A stretch of DNA of 64,000 nucleotides. Source: Marinagarivorans cellulosilyticus (GTDB lineage: Bacteria > Pseudomonadota > Gammaproteobacteria > Pseudomonadales > Cellvibrionaceae). Position numbers and translations under genes: made by a program. The notes under the pieces were generated by a model. The model saw only the letters and a program-made list of their open reading frames with translations, ran no database searches and had not been told where the DNA came from. The stretch covers positions 1,870,001-1,934,000 of the forward strand of contig NZ_AP023086.1 in assembly GCF_021655555.1 (NCBI RefSeq). The letters are read 5' to 3'. Positions within the stretch are counted from its first letter, which is position 1. Each line of letters opens with the position of its first letter. Shown piece by piece: positions 36,101 to 44,520 of this stretch.

Positions 36101-37074
36101 CTTTCACCTTCGGGTTGCGCATATTGGTGTAGTACTTTGCCTTGCTGGTTAATGGCCAGTAGGTCTCCGTGGTAGGTGCCGGCCCAAATAACATTGCGGT
36201 TGTCAATAAACACTGAGCGTACATCACTGTGTTTATGGCTGGATAATAATGCGGATTGCGCGAGGTTGAATTGTGCTTCCATGGTGTAATGCGACACCTT
36301 CACAAGCCCGTGCGCAAGGGTGGCTAACCACAAATTGTTTTTGTTGTCGGTACTGATATCTGAAATAGCCAACTGGCTTGCGGTATGGTCATTAGGCAGC
36401 GATAGCATCAATGGTATTAGCTTTTGTTTTTCGTGATCAAACCTTAATAGCCCCGCGCTACTGCCTAACCATAGTTGTTGGGTCGCATCTTCATGCAGTG
36501 TACGCAAAGCGTTGAAATCGGCGTTAACGCGGTATTTTTCTGGCACGGTGTACAGGCTAAAACTATTGCTTTCGGGGTTAAAACGATTAAGCCCGGCCTC
36601 TGTTGCGACCCACAACTGCCCTTGGCTATTGACGAGCAAATCGTTAACTAAATTAGAGGCAAGGCTATTAGCGGTATTAGCGACATGTTTAAAGGTTAAT
36701 AATTGATGGCCATCAAAACGAGCTAAGCCATTATTGCTGGCAAACCAAATAAAGCCTTCTTGGTCCATTTCGATGGCGTTGATATAACCAAGTGCCTCAA
36801 CTTCATTCGGCAGAACATGCGTAAAAGAAAAGTGCTCTTTCTTTAAATTGGCAGGCGATGCCTGCGCTTGGATAGCGAAGATTGGCATCAGCAACTGAGT
36901 TAACGCCAAAAGGAGTAAGAGTCGCGCTTTTATACCGATATGGCTTAAGCAGGGGCGTAGCCAGCTATTAACGCGCAGAAGTGCGTGTGAAGCCCGAGTA
37001 TACCTAGCCTGTGCGCCGGCCATCCAATTAACCATGTCAGTGGTGTGTGTACTTAGTCTAGACCAGCATTCCAC
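33154..37074 (-). CDS. Hybrid two-component sensor kinase with reg_prop propeller
   Basis: A 1306-residue protein. A basic N-terminus and signal/anchor helix (about 45-72) lead to a periplasmic sensor of many reg_prop blades (about 85-740, repeated WIGTHGG/LWVGSWSQGLN-type motifs). Then come a Y_Y_Y domain (about 770-840), one membrane helix (about 845-870), HisKA with SHELRTPLNG (H about 908), HATPase (N-box near 1030, DSGIGI and GTGLGLAI), and a receiver (about 1180-1300, DDD near 1186, phospho-Asp in VIMDVMMPG about 1230). No AraC domain follows, unlike Bacteroides HTCS proteins. The start (GTG 37074) is uncertain, and ATG 37035 is possible. Confidence 0.9.
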   Translation of the reverse strand: MECWSRLSTHTTDMVNWMAGAQARYTRASHALLRVNSWLRPCLSHIGIKARLLLLLALTQLLMPIFAIQAQASPANLKKEHFSFTHVLPNEVEALGYINAIEMDQEGFIWFASNNGLARFDGHQLLTFKHVANTANSLASNLVNDLLVNSQGQLWVATEAGLNRFNPESNSFSLYTVPEKYRVNADFNALRTLHEDATQQLWLGSSAGLLRFDHEKQKLIPLMLSLPNDHTASQLAISDISTDNKNNLWLATLAHGLVKVSHYTMEAQFNLAQSALLSSHKHSDVRSVFIDNRNVIWAGTYHGDLLAINQQGKVLHQYAQPEGERRDVIWSITQDRFGRMWVGDGGGINRLSQDGPWLVRYAYNESDNSSPGNYAVRTIFEDDVGDLWLGFFPSGVDRLDKQASAFQNFRHHSQDDNSLTDGGVLSVTEDDQGNLWIGTGFGLSHFNRSNQNITRFFHDANNSNTLSGNTSLSLAIDAQHHLWVGSWSQGLNKINLRDKTFEHFTYQPSDPHSLLGVEPWRLLIDSQKNLWVATELGLNRFNSENSTFSHFQPIDKNTGKPNNLYSRDIYEDKRNNFWIASDRGLFLFDRNTHTFRQFQHNAKQPHSLSANFVKAIFEDNDNNLWIGTHGGGLNLMDRDTESFKQIGENQGLDKLAISGITQDKQGLLWLNTLQGLYTFHPTTGQFTQLTKRHGLLSNIYNRNAIITLKNGDIFAGSTGGFSLITPAKIEKNPTPPKTVITGFSIFNKVINLHDDQSPLTKTINHTKRITLDHDQSVFSFEFASLSYQLTDQNTYMYILEGFDKDWHAVGHRRTATYTNLDAGTYIFKVKSANHDGVWSNDPASVEVIILSPPWLSWWAYALYCLSAALFIFFIFHIQARKVQLQHEKTLNNKLLKLDKFKDAFLACTSHELRTPLNGIIGIAENLMDAKQEQLDKDTLDKLTMITNSGKRLASLVNDILDYSKLSEQSLNIHRQVVVTHQLVSQVDALLRPLADAKSLQLINDINENVPAVMADENRLQQILINLIGNAIKYTTEGSVQLSCKRDGNELCFIIRDSGIGIAEDQLGHIFEVFHQVEHGDNQSYSGTGLGLAIAKQLIELQGGRIHVTSTVNKGSIFSFTLPLANTQSQRATPQQPPAVQPNTAGTTKHKIATAQPSAQAQQNSPPPKSLPCLHSNPQSKIILIVDDDTINRIVLTGILQLHHYKVEEAINGQAALDYFAQGRHADMVIMDVMMPGMNGYELCQRLRAQYPVTQLPIIFLSANLTDEDLNKAYQVGANNFLTKPISKYALLPQVANQLKLTEKPPA

Positions 37075-37342
37075 CCAACGTGGCAGTTTAGGACGGGCTG
37101 CATCTTGGGTGACATTTTGTGGCGGTTTATGCCACCGAGTGGGCGAGAAACAGGTTTTCCTTAAAAAATAAGGTACGCATTAATATATTATGAACGTCTC
37201 GCATGTTAAGTGTCTGTGTCGAGCCACTATCAAGGATGTTAGGCGGGTAAATTGTCGACTTTCTTGCTGGTGTGTATTCAAGACGCCCAAGCTGTGTCCT
37301 GTCCAGTGGGCATTTTTACCGTAAAAAAAATAGGGAATTTGC

Positions 37343-39988
37343 ATGAAATTAATCAAAAACCTTCTGCGCTTAAGTGCAGGTCTTAGTGTTATTGCGATGG
37401 CCAATACCGCCTTCGCAGGGACTGTTTATAAACACGAGGTAGCAGAATACTTAGCCAGTAAGGTAGAGGTGCAGCCTGCTCCAGTAGCTGCAAGGCCTAC
37501 ATCTTGGGCCGATCGGCATTCTAGAGTATTTAGTCCTGCGCCACGTATTGTTGGTGGTGGGTCGGCGGATCCGGCCGACTGGCCGTACATTGTATCGCTG
37601 GTGCAAAAGGGGGCTAATCCTCTGGATGGTCACTTTTGTGGCGGTAGCTTAATTCGTCCAGATGTTGTTTTAACCGCATCACATTGTGTAGATGGTGCGG
37701 GTGTTAATTCGTTCGATGTGTATGTGGGCTCTAATATTTTGTCGGACCCAGGTGCAACCGGAGAAATTATTGGTGTTAAAAAGATAAAAATGCACGAAGA
37801 TTTTAGCCTCGCTGCTTTATCGAATGATATTGCTCTTATCTTCTTAGAGCGAGCCACCAACCTTCCAACGCTGCCGACTTTATCGAGCGAGCAGATGATG
37901 TCGGTCAATGTCGGAGACGCTTTTAAAGTGGCAGGTTGGGGCAATATGGATCCTAACTTTCCTGAGTTTCCAGATTTTTTGCAAGAAGTCGATGTGCAAC
38001 ACATTGACCCAGAAATTTGCAATGAAGCCTACGAGCCTATTTTTGGTCCAGACACAATTAACGAGACGATGATTTGTGCAGGCACTTTTGTTGGCGGTAA
38101 AGATTCGTGCCACGGTGATAGCGGTGGCCCGCTTGTTGTCGAGGTAGATGGTGAGCCTCATCAAGTGGGTGTTGTTAGTTTCGGCAATGGTTCATGCGCC
38201 GATCCGGGCTTTTTTGGCGTTTACGCCAAAGTCCCTCATTTTGAAGCGTGGATTGCACGTAATTTATCAACAAAAATTATAGATCACCCTGTGCAAGATA
38301 TTAACTTGCAAGCATGTATTGATAACGCCGCCCAAGCGGCTGGCTGGACTGATATTACAGAGGTAATCAGTTTGCAATGCGATGCCATGGGCATTACTAA
38401 CCTGCAAGGCATAGAGAGCTACGAAAATATTTTTGAGCTGAGCTTAGGGGATAACCCCATTAGTGATATCACACCTCTCGAAAAGTTAACACAATTACAG
38501 TTTCTGAACTTATCTGGAACTCTTGTTGATAGCCTAAATCCATTGGCTCGCCTAACGCAGCTTAGTTTTGTGATGTTGTTTGATATTGAAGGTGTTGATT
38601 GCTTAGATGTTAATTCTGGTGTTTTTACTTATGACGATATTGCAAATGCTTGCTTTAATTTTGTAGCCGATATTGTGGTTGAGGACCCAGGCCTTCAGCG
38701 TTGTATTACAGGCATGGCAGAGTTTAATGATTGGCTATTGGTGGAGGAGGTCGAAGGCCTTTCTTGTTTTGCACATGATATTCATTCACTAAGTGGTATC
38801 GAGCAGCTTAATCATTTGTTCTACATTTTTGCAGACCAAAATCAAATTCAAGACGTTTCTCCTTTGGCGAGTATGCAGCGATTAGAGCTGTTGGTGTTGG
38901 AGGGTAACAATATTTCGGATATCAGCGCTTTAGAAGAGTTAACGTCACTTTTTTTATTGGTACTATGGAATAACCAAGTCAGTGATATATCGGCGCTTTC
39001 GAATATGACGTCTTTGGTGGTTCTAGACTTAGAAAATAACAACGTCAGTGATATATCTGCCTTGGAAAATCTCGTTAATTTACAAACGATTTTGTTGGTA
39101 AATAATCCTGTGACGTGTATGGATGTAAGCGCGCCATTTTCTTACCTAGACATTCCATCAGAATGTTTTGCCCCGCCGGTTGTATTTATTGATACCGACG
39201 GCGATGGTTGGTTTGATTTTGAAGATAACTGCCCGAATAAAGCTAATGCCAACCAAAAAGATACTGACGCTGATGGTATCGGAAACCGTTGTGATAGTGA
39301 TGACGATAATGATGGCTTTAGCGATGCCGAAGAGAACCAAGTGGGCTCCAATCCAAGAAACCCAAATTCTACCCCAATTAGCATTTTAACCGATTGGGAT
39401 AGCGACGGTTTGCTGGATGAAAACGATAATTGCCCAAATAAAGCTAACGCTAATCAGAAAGACTTTGACCTTGACGGCATGGGCGACGCTTGTGATAGTG
39501 ATGATGATAATGATGGCTTCACCGACGCTCAAGAAAATAATGCTGGATCGTTACCGCGTAATCCAAATTCGACACCAATGACAGTGATCATTGATTTTGA
39601 TAATGATGGTATTGTTGATTGGGAGGATAATTGCATGGAAAAAGCTAACGCTAACCAAAAGGACTTTGACCGTGATGGATTAGGGGATGCATGCGACAGC
39701 GACGATGACAATGATGGTTTTTCGGATGCGGAAGAAAATAATGCAGGTTCCAAACCTAAAAACCCACAATCTACTCCTATAACAATAATTGATGATTCAG
39801 ATAGTGATGGCATTCCTAATAGTTGGGATAATTGTGTTGATAAACCCAATGCCAATCAAAAGGATACTGACCAAGATGGTTTGGGTAATGCGTGTGACCG
39901 CGATGATGATAATGATGGTTTTTCAGATGTAGAAGAAAAACTAGCCGGTACACATCCCAGGAATCCAGCATCTTTTCCTGCAGGGTAG
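37343..39988 (+). CDS. Secreted trypsin-like protease with LRR and thrombospondin-3 repeats
   Basis: An 881-residue protein. A signal peptide (about 1-25) and propeptide are followed by activation site R68-IVGG and an S1 protease domain (about 69-315), with H114 (TASHC), D162 (SNDIAL) and S260 (GDSGGP). D254, six residues before Ser, predicts trypsin-like P1 Arg/Lys preference. Leucine-rich repeats follow in two blocks (about 325-430 and 450-600, repeat LTSL-(x)-LDLENNNVSDISAL). Four thrombospondin-3-type calcium repeats of about 67 residues make up the C-terminal part (about 610-881), with DxDxDG and SDDDNDGFSDAEE motifs. It is divergent from the hybrid sensor. Confidence 0.95.
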   Translation: MKLIKNLLRLSAGLSVIAMANTAFAGTVYKHEVAEYLASKVEVQPAPVAARPTSWADRHSRVFSPAPRIVGGGSADPADWPYIVSLVQKGANPLDGHFCGGSLIRPDVVLTASHCVDGAGVNSFDVYVGSNILSDPGATGEIIGVKKIKMHEDFSLAALSNDIALIFLERATNLPTLPTLSSEQMMSVNVGDAFKVAGWGNMDPNFPEFPDFLQEVDVQHIDPEICNEAYEPIFGPDTINETMICAGTFVGGKDSCHGDSGGPLVVEVDGEPHQVGVVSFGNGSCADPGFFGVYAKVPHFEAWIARNLSTKIIDHPVQDINLQACIDNAAQAAGWTDITEVISLQCDAMGITNLQGIESYENIFELSLGDNPISDITPLEKLTQLQFLNLSGTLVDSLNPLARLTQLSFVMLFDIEGVDCLDVNSGVFTYDDIANACFNFVADIVVEDPGLQRCITGMAEFNDWLLVEEVEGLSCFAHDIHSLSGIEQLNHLFYIFADQNQIQDVSPLASMQRLELLVLEGNNISDISALEELTSLFLLVLWNNQVSDISALSNMTSLVVLDLENNNVSDISALENLVNLQTILLVNNPVTCMDVSAPFSYLDIPSECFAPPVVFIDTDGDGWFDFEDNCPNKANANQKDTDADGIGNRCDSDDDNDGFSDAEENQVGSNPRNPNSTPISILTDWDSDGLLDENDNCPNKANANQKDFDLDGMGDACDSDDDNDGFTDAQENNAGSLPRNPNSTPMTVIIDFDNDGIVDWEDNCMEKANANQKDFDRDGLGDACDSDDDNDGFSDAEENNAGSKPKNPQSTPITIIDDSDSDGIPNSWDNCVDKPNANQKDTDQDGLGNACDRDDDNDGFSDVEEKLAGTHPRNPASFPAG

Positions 39989-40021
39989 AAGTCCATTCTC
40001 TAAACAACTAAGATGAACCTT

Positions 40022-40054
40022 AAAAGGCAGCGGTTTCTACCGCTGCCTTTTTTA
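40022..40054 (+). terminator. Intrinsic terminator after the protease gene
   Basis: AAAAGGCAGCGGT and ACCGCTGCCTTTT form a 13-bp stem with a TTCT loop and a T-tract, 34 bp after the stop codon. The rest of the 39989-40366 gap (378 bp) shows no gene. Confidence 0.95.
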
Positions 40055-40366
40055 TTTCAGGCGTTCATTTTTCTCGCCATTAAAACACAGGTCTTTTTTG
40101 TGGACATTACTGTGGGATATTTAAGTATGCAATATTTGATGTTTTATTGATCTTATGGTCAGAGTAACAATGTGGTGGCCTTTGTGTTTTTTAGCCTGTA
40201 AATCCTCATTTTTTGAGTGCTTTTATAGTGGGCGCGTGATTCATCTGGTTACTGGCGCCTAAGCCCGCATATTTTAAAAATAGATGGTATATTTGCCGTC
40301 CAACGAATTGATAATAAGTGGCGCGGCAAGCGCTTGTTTTGTTCTTATAATATAAAGAAGCCTGAT

Positions 40367-41503
40367 ATGAAAATTTCTAATATTGCATTAGTAGCTGTTT
40401 TAGCGGCACCCCTTTTTCAGGGTTGTGCAACGACCAACTCTTCAGACGATACACTTAAAAGTGTATACAACGATAAATTCGCCATTGGGGCTACGGTGAA
40501 TAACGCGATGCTAGAAGCAAAACGTGACCCTTCCTTAGACGTGGTTAAACAACACTTTTCAGCTATTACTACTGACAACGCATTAAAGTGGGAGGTGATG
40601 AACCCCACGCCTGACGAGTTTAAACTTGATATTGTTGATCGCTTTGTTGAATTTGGGGAAAAAAATAATATTCAACTAGTGGGCCACGTATTGTATTGGC
40701 ATAGCCAAACGCCTGACTGGGTTTTTGAGGATGATAATGGCAACCTACTTACCCGTGAAGCATTATTAAAACGCATGCGTGAAAGGGCTAAATTATTAGC
40801 TGCACGTTATGGCGATACTATTAAAATTTGGGATGTTGTAAACGAAGCCGTTAATGATGACGGCACCCTGCGAGAATCGAAATACCATAAAATTATTGGC
40901 CCCGATTTTATCGAGCAAGCGTTTCGCATCGCCGCAGAGGAATTTCCTGCCGATTGTAAACTGTTGTATAACGATTACGGTATGGATCGCCTTGGCCGAC
41001 AGAAAACAGTAGTCGCCATACTGAATGACTTTAAACGCCGAGGTATAAAAATTGACGGCGTTGGCTTGCAAGGACATTGGTCGATGGATCAGCCAAGTTT
41101 GCAGGCAATTGATAATGCTTTAACAGCTTATGCTGGTACGGGTGTTCCTATGCATATTACTGAGCTAGATCTCGATTATTTAGGCCGAGAGCATTTTTTT
41201 AGTGCAGATGTCGATATGGAAAAGCTCGTAGCGACGCCAGAAAATAATCCTTATCCCGATGGTCAATTTCCCCCGTCTGCTGACGAAGCGCTAGCGCAGA
41301 GATACAAAGCCATTTTTGGCTTGTTTTTAAAGCATGCTGATAATATAGATCGGGTAACCTTCTGGGGTGTGAATGATGGCGATTCTTGGTTAAATGGCTG
41401 GCCGGTTAAAGGGCGTACGAATTACCCTCTACTGTTTGACCGCAATAATCAGGCAAAACCTGCAGTAGATGTATTGCTAAAGCTCGGCCGAGAAGCTAAG
41501 TAA
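40367..41503 (+). CDS. GH10 endo-beta-1,4-xylanase, lipoprotein
   Basis: A 378-residue protein. Lipobox FQGC (C20) is followed by a single GH10 catalytic domain (about 33-375). The acid/base is E160 in WDVVNEAVND and the nucleophile is E266 in HITELDLD. HVLYWHSQTPDW and GVGLQGHW are further GH10 signatures. No carbohydrate-binding module or serine linker is present, so it is probably a cell-surface or periplasmic-facing xylanase acting on oligosaccharides. The start at ATG 40367 (AAAGAAG upstream) removes an 11-codon extension. The last codons are part of a 15-bp tandem repeat. Confidence 0.95.
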   Translation: MKISNIALVAVLAAPLFQGCATTNSSDDTLKSVYNDKFAIGATVNNAMLEAKRDPSLDVVKQHFSAITTDNALKWEVMNPTPDEFKLDIVDRFVEFGEKNNIQLVGHVLYWHSQTPDWVFEDDNGNLLTREALLKRMRERAKLLAARYGDTIKIWDVVNEAVNDDGTLRESKYHKIIGPDFIEQAFRIAAEEFPADCKLLYNDYGMDRLGRQKTVVAILNDFKRRGIKIDGVGLQGHWSMDQPSLQAIDNALTAYAGTGVPMHITELDLDYLGREHFFSADVDMEKLVATPENNPYPDGQFPPSADEALAQRYKAIFGLFLKHADNIDRVTFWGVNDGDSWLNGWPVKGRTNYPLLFDRNNQAKPAVDVLLKLGREAK

Positions 41504-41530
41504 CGAGAAGCTAAGTAACGAGAAGCTAAT
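41489..41530 (+). repeat. 15-bp tandem repeat across the xylanase stop codon
   Basis: CGAGAAGCTAAGTAA is repeated at 41489 and 41504, with a third partial copy at 41519. The unit includes the TAA stop and is a multiple of three, so each copy restores the stop in frame. It looks like replication slippage. Confidence 0.9.
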
Positions 41531-41600
41531 AAATAGTACCGATAAACATTAACTGCGGCCCATATGGTGTAGTAAAAACGCTTTATACTGACCAATCAAG

Positions 41601-41636
41601 ACCGCTATGGCTGTTTATGCTTTAGCGGTTTTTTTA
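41601..41636 (+). terminator. Intrinsic terminator after xylanase gene
   Basis: ACCGCTA and TAGCGGT form a 7-bp stem around a 15-base loop, followed by seven T residues. Confidence 0.8.
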
Positions 41637-41662
41637 CATTTGAAGAGTTAGGCGAGGTTAAA

Positions 41663-42502
41663 TTGCTGAAGCGTTGGTTAAGTTATATCGTTAAAATTTT
41701 AAAGGGGGCGCCCCCCAAGCCCGTTGTGTGGTTGCCTGAATGGAGCCATTTTCTCGCGCGTGAAGTCGACTTCTACCGCGCCTTATCGGCTGATGACAAA
41801 GCTGTTTTTCATCGTCGCATTATTTTATTTTTACAGTCTACGCGGGTAGAAGCCGGCCAGTTTGTGGTGTCGGATGAAGACCGCTTATTGGTAGCCGCTA
41901 GCGCTATTATTCCTGTGTGGGCATTTCCACGCTGGCATTATTTTAATTTATCGGCTGTATTCTTATTGCCGCAAGCCTTTAACGAAAACCTTGAATTTGG
42001 CATGCCCGATTCTTGTATAACGGGCATGGTGGGCACCGGTAAGTTAGCCGGTAAGCTCGTTTTAAGCCGGCCAGACTTGTACGCAGGCTTTCGTAATGGC
42101 CGGGATAAACACAATGTTGGCATTCACGAATTTGTGCATTTAATCGATATGGCCGATGGTGAGTGTGATGGTTATCCAGAGCGCTTAAAGGCGTTTTCTT
42201 TTTCAATCCCTTGGTTTGAATTGGTGAAGCGCAAGGTCGATGAAATTATCGCCGGTGACAGTAATATTCGAGATTACGGTGCAACTAACCGTGCAGAGTT
42301 TTTTGCTGTGGCATCCGAGTACTTCTTTGAGCGGCCTAAGTTACTGCAGCGTAAACACCCGCAGCTTTACAGTGCGCTATCGCAGCTTTACCAGCAAGAT
42401 AGTGCTGCCATAGCGAATGATACTCGCACTTATAAAAATGCACCTTGCCCTTGTGGCAGCGGTAAAAAATATAAACGTTGCTGTATGTCGCAAGATAAAT
42501 AG
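41663..42502 (+). CDS. mtfA: MtfA-type zinc peptidase with C-terminal SEC-C motif
   Basis: A 279-residue protein. The metallopeptidase motif HEFVH gives H155, E156 and H159, with the family's ERLKAF and NRAEFFAVASEYFF (third ligand Glu, about 218) as in MtfA/YeeI. A SEC-C zinc motif CPCGSGKKYKRCC ends the protein, which E. coli MtfA lacks. MtfA binds and inactivates the glucose repressor Mlc and has aminopeptidase activity. The target here is unknown. The start is TTG with GCGAGG upstream. Confidence 0.9.
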   Translation: MLKRWLSYIVKILKGAPPKPVVWLPEWSHFLAREVDFYRALSADDKAVFHRRIILFLQSTRVEAGQFVVSDEDRLLVAASAIIPVWAFPRWHYFNLSAVFLLPQAFNENLEFGMPDSCITGMVGTGKLAGKLVLSRPDLYAGFRNGRDKHNVGIHEFVHLIDMADGECDGYPERLKAFSFSIPWFELVKRKVDEIIAGDSNIRDYGATNRAEFFAVASEYFFERPKLLQRKHPQLYSALSQLYQQDSAAIANDTRTYKNAPCPCGSGKKYKRCCMSQDK

Positions 42503-42508
42503 CCCTAT

Positions 42509-42937
42509 ATGGCAGCTGGTGATCAGCTGCTAGTGAGTTGTGGCGTGCTAAAGAGGGCTAAAGGCGGCACTCATGTTAATATCACGCTTTTTGGTGATGT
42601 TAAGCGCATGAAAACCCGTGAAATACTATTGGCCGACGAAAAGCACGTTACGGCGCAGATTAAGACGATGAAAATCAAAGAGCTGGAGCGCCATACTAAG
42701 AAATTGTTGGCCTTACTCGGCCAAACTGATTATGACCAGGTAATGGCCGCCGCCATCAAAGCAATTCCGCAATTGGATAGCGCTGGCAATCGCTTTCAAA
42801 TCCTGCAAGAACTGATCGAGGCTCAGCTTCCTAGTGAATCAACTTCGCAGCAGCAACCGGTGCTGGAAAGAGTGACGGTGCTTATCATGGTTTTAGTCGC
42901 TAAAAAGTTCACCAAAATTTTGAAAGAACAAGATTAG
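42509..42937 (+). CDS. Hypothetical soluble protein downstream of mtfA
   Basis: A 142-residue basic protein. It begins seven bases after the mtfA stop, so it is probably translated by coupling. The sequence is K- and E-rich and helical (about 45-85), with no recognised motif. I do not know the family. Confidence 0.5.
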   Translation: MAAGDQLLVSCGVLKRAKGGTHVNITLFGDVKRMKTREILLADEKHVTAQIKTMKIKELERHTKKLLALLGQTDYDQVMAAAIKAIPQLDSAGNRFQILQELIEAQLPSESTSQQQPVLERVTVLIMVLVAKKFTKILKEQD

Positions 42938-42988
42938 TCCTGCCTTCCTTCTCTTTGTGGGCGTCTATAAATGTGCGCTAGTTTACAT

Positions 42989-43006
42989 GGTGTAATAGGG
43001 TGTAAT
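42989..43006 (+). promoter_or_regulatory. Direct-repeat regulator site 1 (TGTAAT-n4-TGTAAT)
   Basis: GGTGTAAT occurs twice with 10-bp phasing (42989 and 42999). A -10-like TATACT (43029-43034) starts 28 bases after the second half-site starts, and no good -35 is visible, consistent with an activated promoter. It is upstream of the small gene at 43094. The remainder of the 42938-43093 interval shows no gene. Confidence 0.6.
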
Positions 43007-43093
43007 CGGCACGACCTCTCTCTTCGCCTATACTGCCCCAGCCACTGATTACAGGGGCTTCAACAGTGGTTTTGGGTTGATAAGGGGAATGCG

Positions 43094-43261
43094 GTGGAAA
43101 ACCCTATAGATATTACAGGCGTTCAGAAAGCGCGCTTTTGGTGTATAAAACGGCAGTTAACGGCATTTAAATGGCTGTTACTTCGCCAGCGCAGGAGCGT
43201 ATACGGGCTTATTGTTGTTCTGGGGTGCTTGGCGCTATGCAGTATTGTATTGTCGAATTAA
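43094..43261 (+). CDS. Small single-span membrane protein (55 residues)
   Basis: The frame starts at GTG 43094 with AAGGGG six bases upstream, a near-ideal ribosome binding site, and stops at TAA 43259-43261. The 55 residues comprise a basic N-terminal half (R- and K-rich, RRQRRS-like turn near 33-36) and one C-terminal hydrophobic helix (VYGLIVVLGCLALCSIVLSN). The positive-inside rule predicts a cytoplasmic N-terminus. A promoter with the TGTAAT direct repeat precedes it. It converges with the FHA gene, ten bases apart. It is not recognised as a family. Confidence 0.55.
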   Translation: MENPIDITGVQKARFWCIKRQLTAFKWLLLRQRRSVYGLIVVLGCLALCSIVLSN

Positions 43262-43271
43262 GATGCGGCTT

Positions 43272-44231
43272 TTACTCGGCGAGCGTCGGCACGGGCTTGG
43301 GGGCTTTTGCGCCGCCGCGAATATCAAATAAGTCGTGGGCTAAGCGCAGTGCGCCGGTTCGCCGTTCTACTACATGATGCAGTGCGGTAATGTCAGGCAG
43401 CACGTTTACAACTTGTTTTCGAAAGCGGAATATTTGAATATTGATATGGCTTTCTTGCATGCCCAGCATTCTGACTAATAGCTCTTTTTTTATCCAGCCT
43501 TGCTCGCTTTCGATCACGCCTTTTTCTTTATCTTCTAAGCGTTGTCTGGCTAACAGGAGCAAAAGGTAATGGTGGCAGCGCTCGCCAAGGTCAAAATCTT
43601 TGGTGCGGCTTTTTAGTGTGAGTGATACATGCTCTTCGTTTTGGCTAACGTAAAAAAGAAACGAAAGATCGTTTAACTGAGTAGGCTGCGCGGAGCAAGT
43701 AACATTGCGAGTGCTTAAGGTGGGGCGGGCATCAATATAGCGCCACTGATGATTGCCAGAGCCCACGATATCGCCGGTGTTTAGTACTTGATGCGTGCCG
43801 TCTAGCTCTAGCACCCACTGTTCGCTTGATTTAAAAATAACAAAATCAGGTTCGTTTTCTGAGGGAAGTGCACAGATGTCAACCAGCTCGATACGCGGCA
43901 GGTGAGCCATCATAGGGGCCAAAAAGCAGCGCGGCTCGGTGAGGTCGTTAACCTGCCAAATATCGGCGTCGGCACTGCCAAAGCGAATTTCATCGCCAAT
44001 ACTTAGCGGTATATATTCCCCTGCGGTAATACGTTTGGGGCCAATGAAGGTACCGTTACTACTGGTATCTTTAATTTTCCATTGCTCGCCTTCCCACATA
44101 ATAGTGGCGTGGGTGCGAGAGACGTCAGGGCTAAGAATTTGAGTGGTACTGGTATCGGGCTGGCGGCCAAAAATATGGTGTGCCTGCAGTGATATTTTTT
44201 GTTGGTTTTTTAAATTGATGAGACTAGCCAT
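43272..44231 (-). CDS. FHA domain protein with OmpR-type winged helix
   Basis: A 319-residue cytosolic protein. An N-terminal FHA domain (about 15-90) has GR (22-23), SRTHATI (38-44) and DTSSNGTFIG (54-63), the phosphothreonine-binding loops. A middle beta region follows (about 100-205). The C-terminus (about 225-305) reads YLLLLLARQR, GWIKKELLVRMLGM, HINIQIFRFRKQV and VVERRTGALRLA, matching the Trans_reg_C winged helix. It would bind phosphothreonine on a partner and DNA. A Ser/Thr kinase is encoded in the same strand-wise cluster upstream. Confidence 0.85.
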   Translation of the reverse strand: MASLINLKNQQKISLQAHHIFGRQPDTSTTQILSPDVSRTHATIMWEGEQWKIKDTSSNGTFIGPKRITAGEYIPLSIGDEIRFGSADADIWQVNDLTEPRCFLAPMMAHLPRIELVDICALPSENEPDFVIFKSSEQWVLELDGTHQVLNTGDIVGSGNHQWRYIDARPTLSTRNVTCSAQPTQLNDLSFLFYVSQNEEHVSLTLKSRTKDFDLGERCHHYLLLLLARQRLEDKEKGVIESEQGWIKKELLVRMLGMQESHINIQIFRFRKQVVNVLPDITALHHVVERRTGALRLAHDLFDIRGGAKAPKPVPTLAE

Positions 44232-44400
44232 GATTTTTCGCTATTGTTTTGGTTAATGCCCACCATGGCAATAGTAAATGGGGCGCTTCCCTCAACGGTT
44301 CGCTGTGCGTCGAAAGCAAAGCGAAGGACGATAATACAATATTGGCAGGCTATGCGTAACGCGCGCCTTCAAAGGGGGCGTGCACCTAGCGTGTAAAATG

Positions 44401-44462
44401 TGCTTTACGCTTTAGCGAATGGCCCGCAATTGTGTCGCAGGTATTCGCTAAAGCGCAAAGCA
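44401..44462. repeat. 20-bp inverted repeat between oxidase and FHA genes
   Basis: The arms at 44401-44420 and 44443-44462 match at 19 of 20 positions (core CGCTTTAGCGAAT), with a 22-base loop. No T-run follows. It lies in the 289-bp gap and may process or terminate the upstream transcript or form a small RNA. Confidence 0.7.
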
Positions 44463-44520
44463 ACACATAATGTGCCGCATATTACTGGCAGTCTTATAGT
44501 TTTGGTTGCGGTGCTGCCCG

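Noticed and set aside
39157..39855. Long minus-strand frames opposite the calcium-repeat region of the protease
   Set aside because: They are shadows caused by the repeated D/N-rich codons of the thrombospondin-3 repeats.
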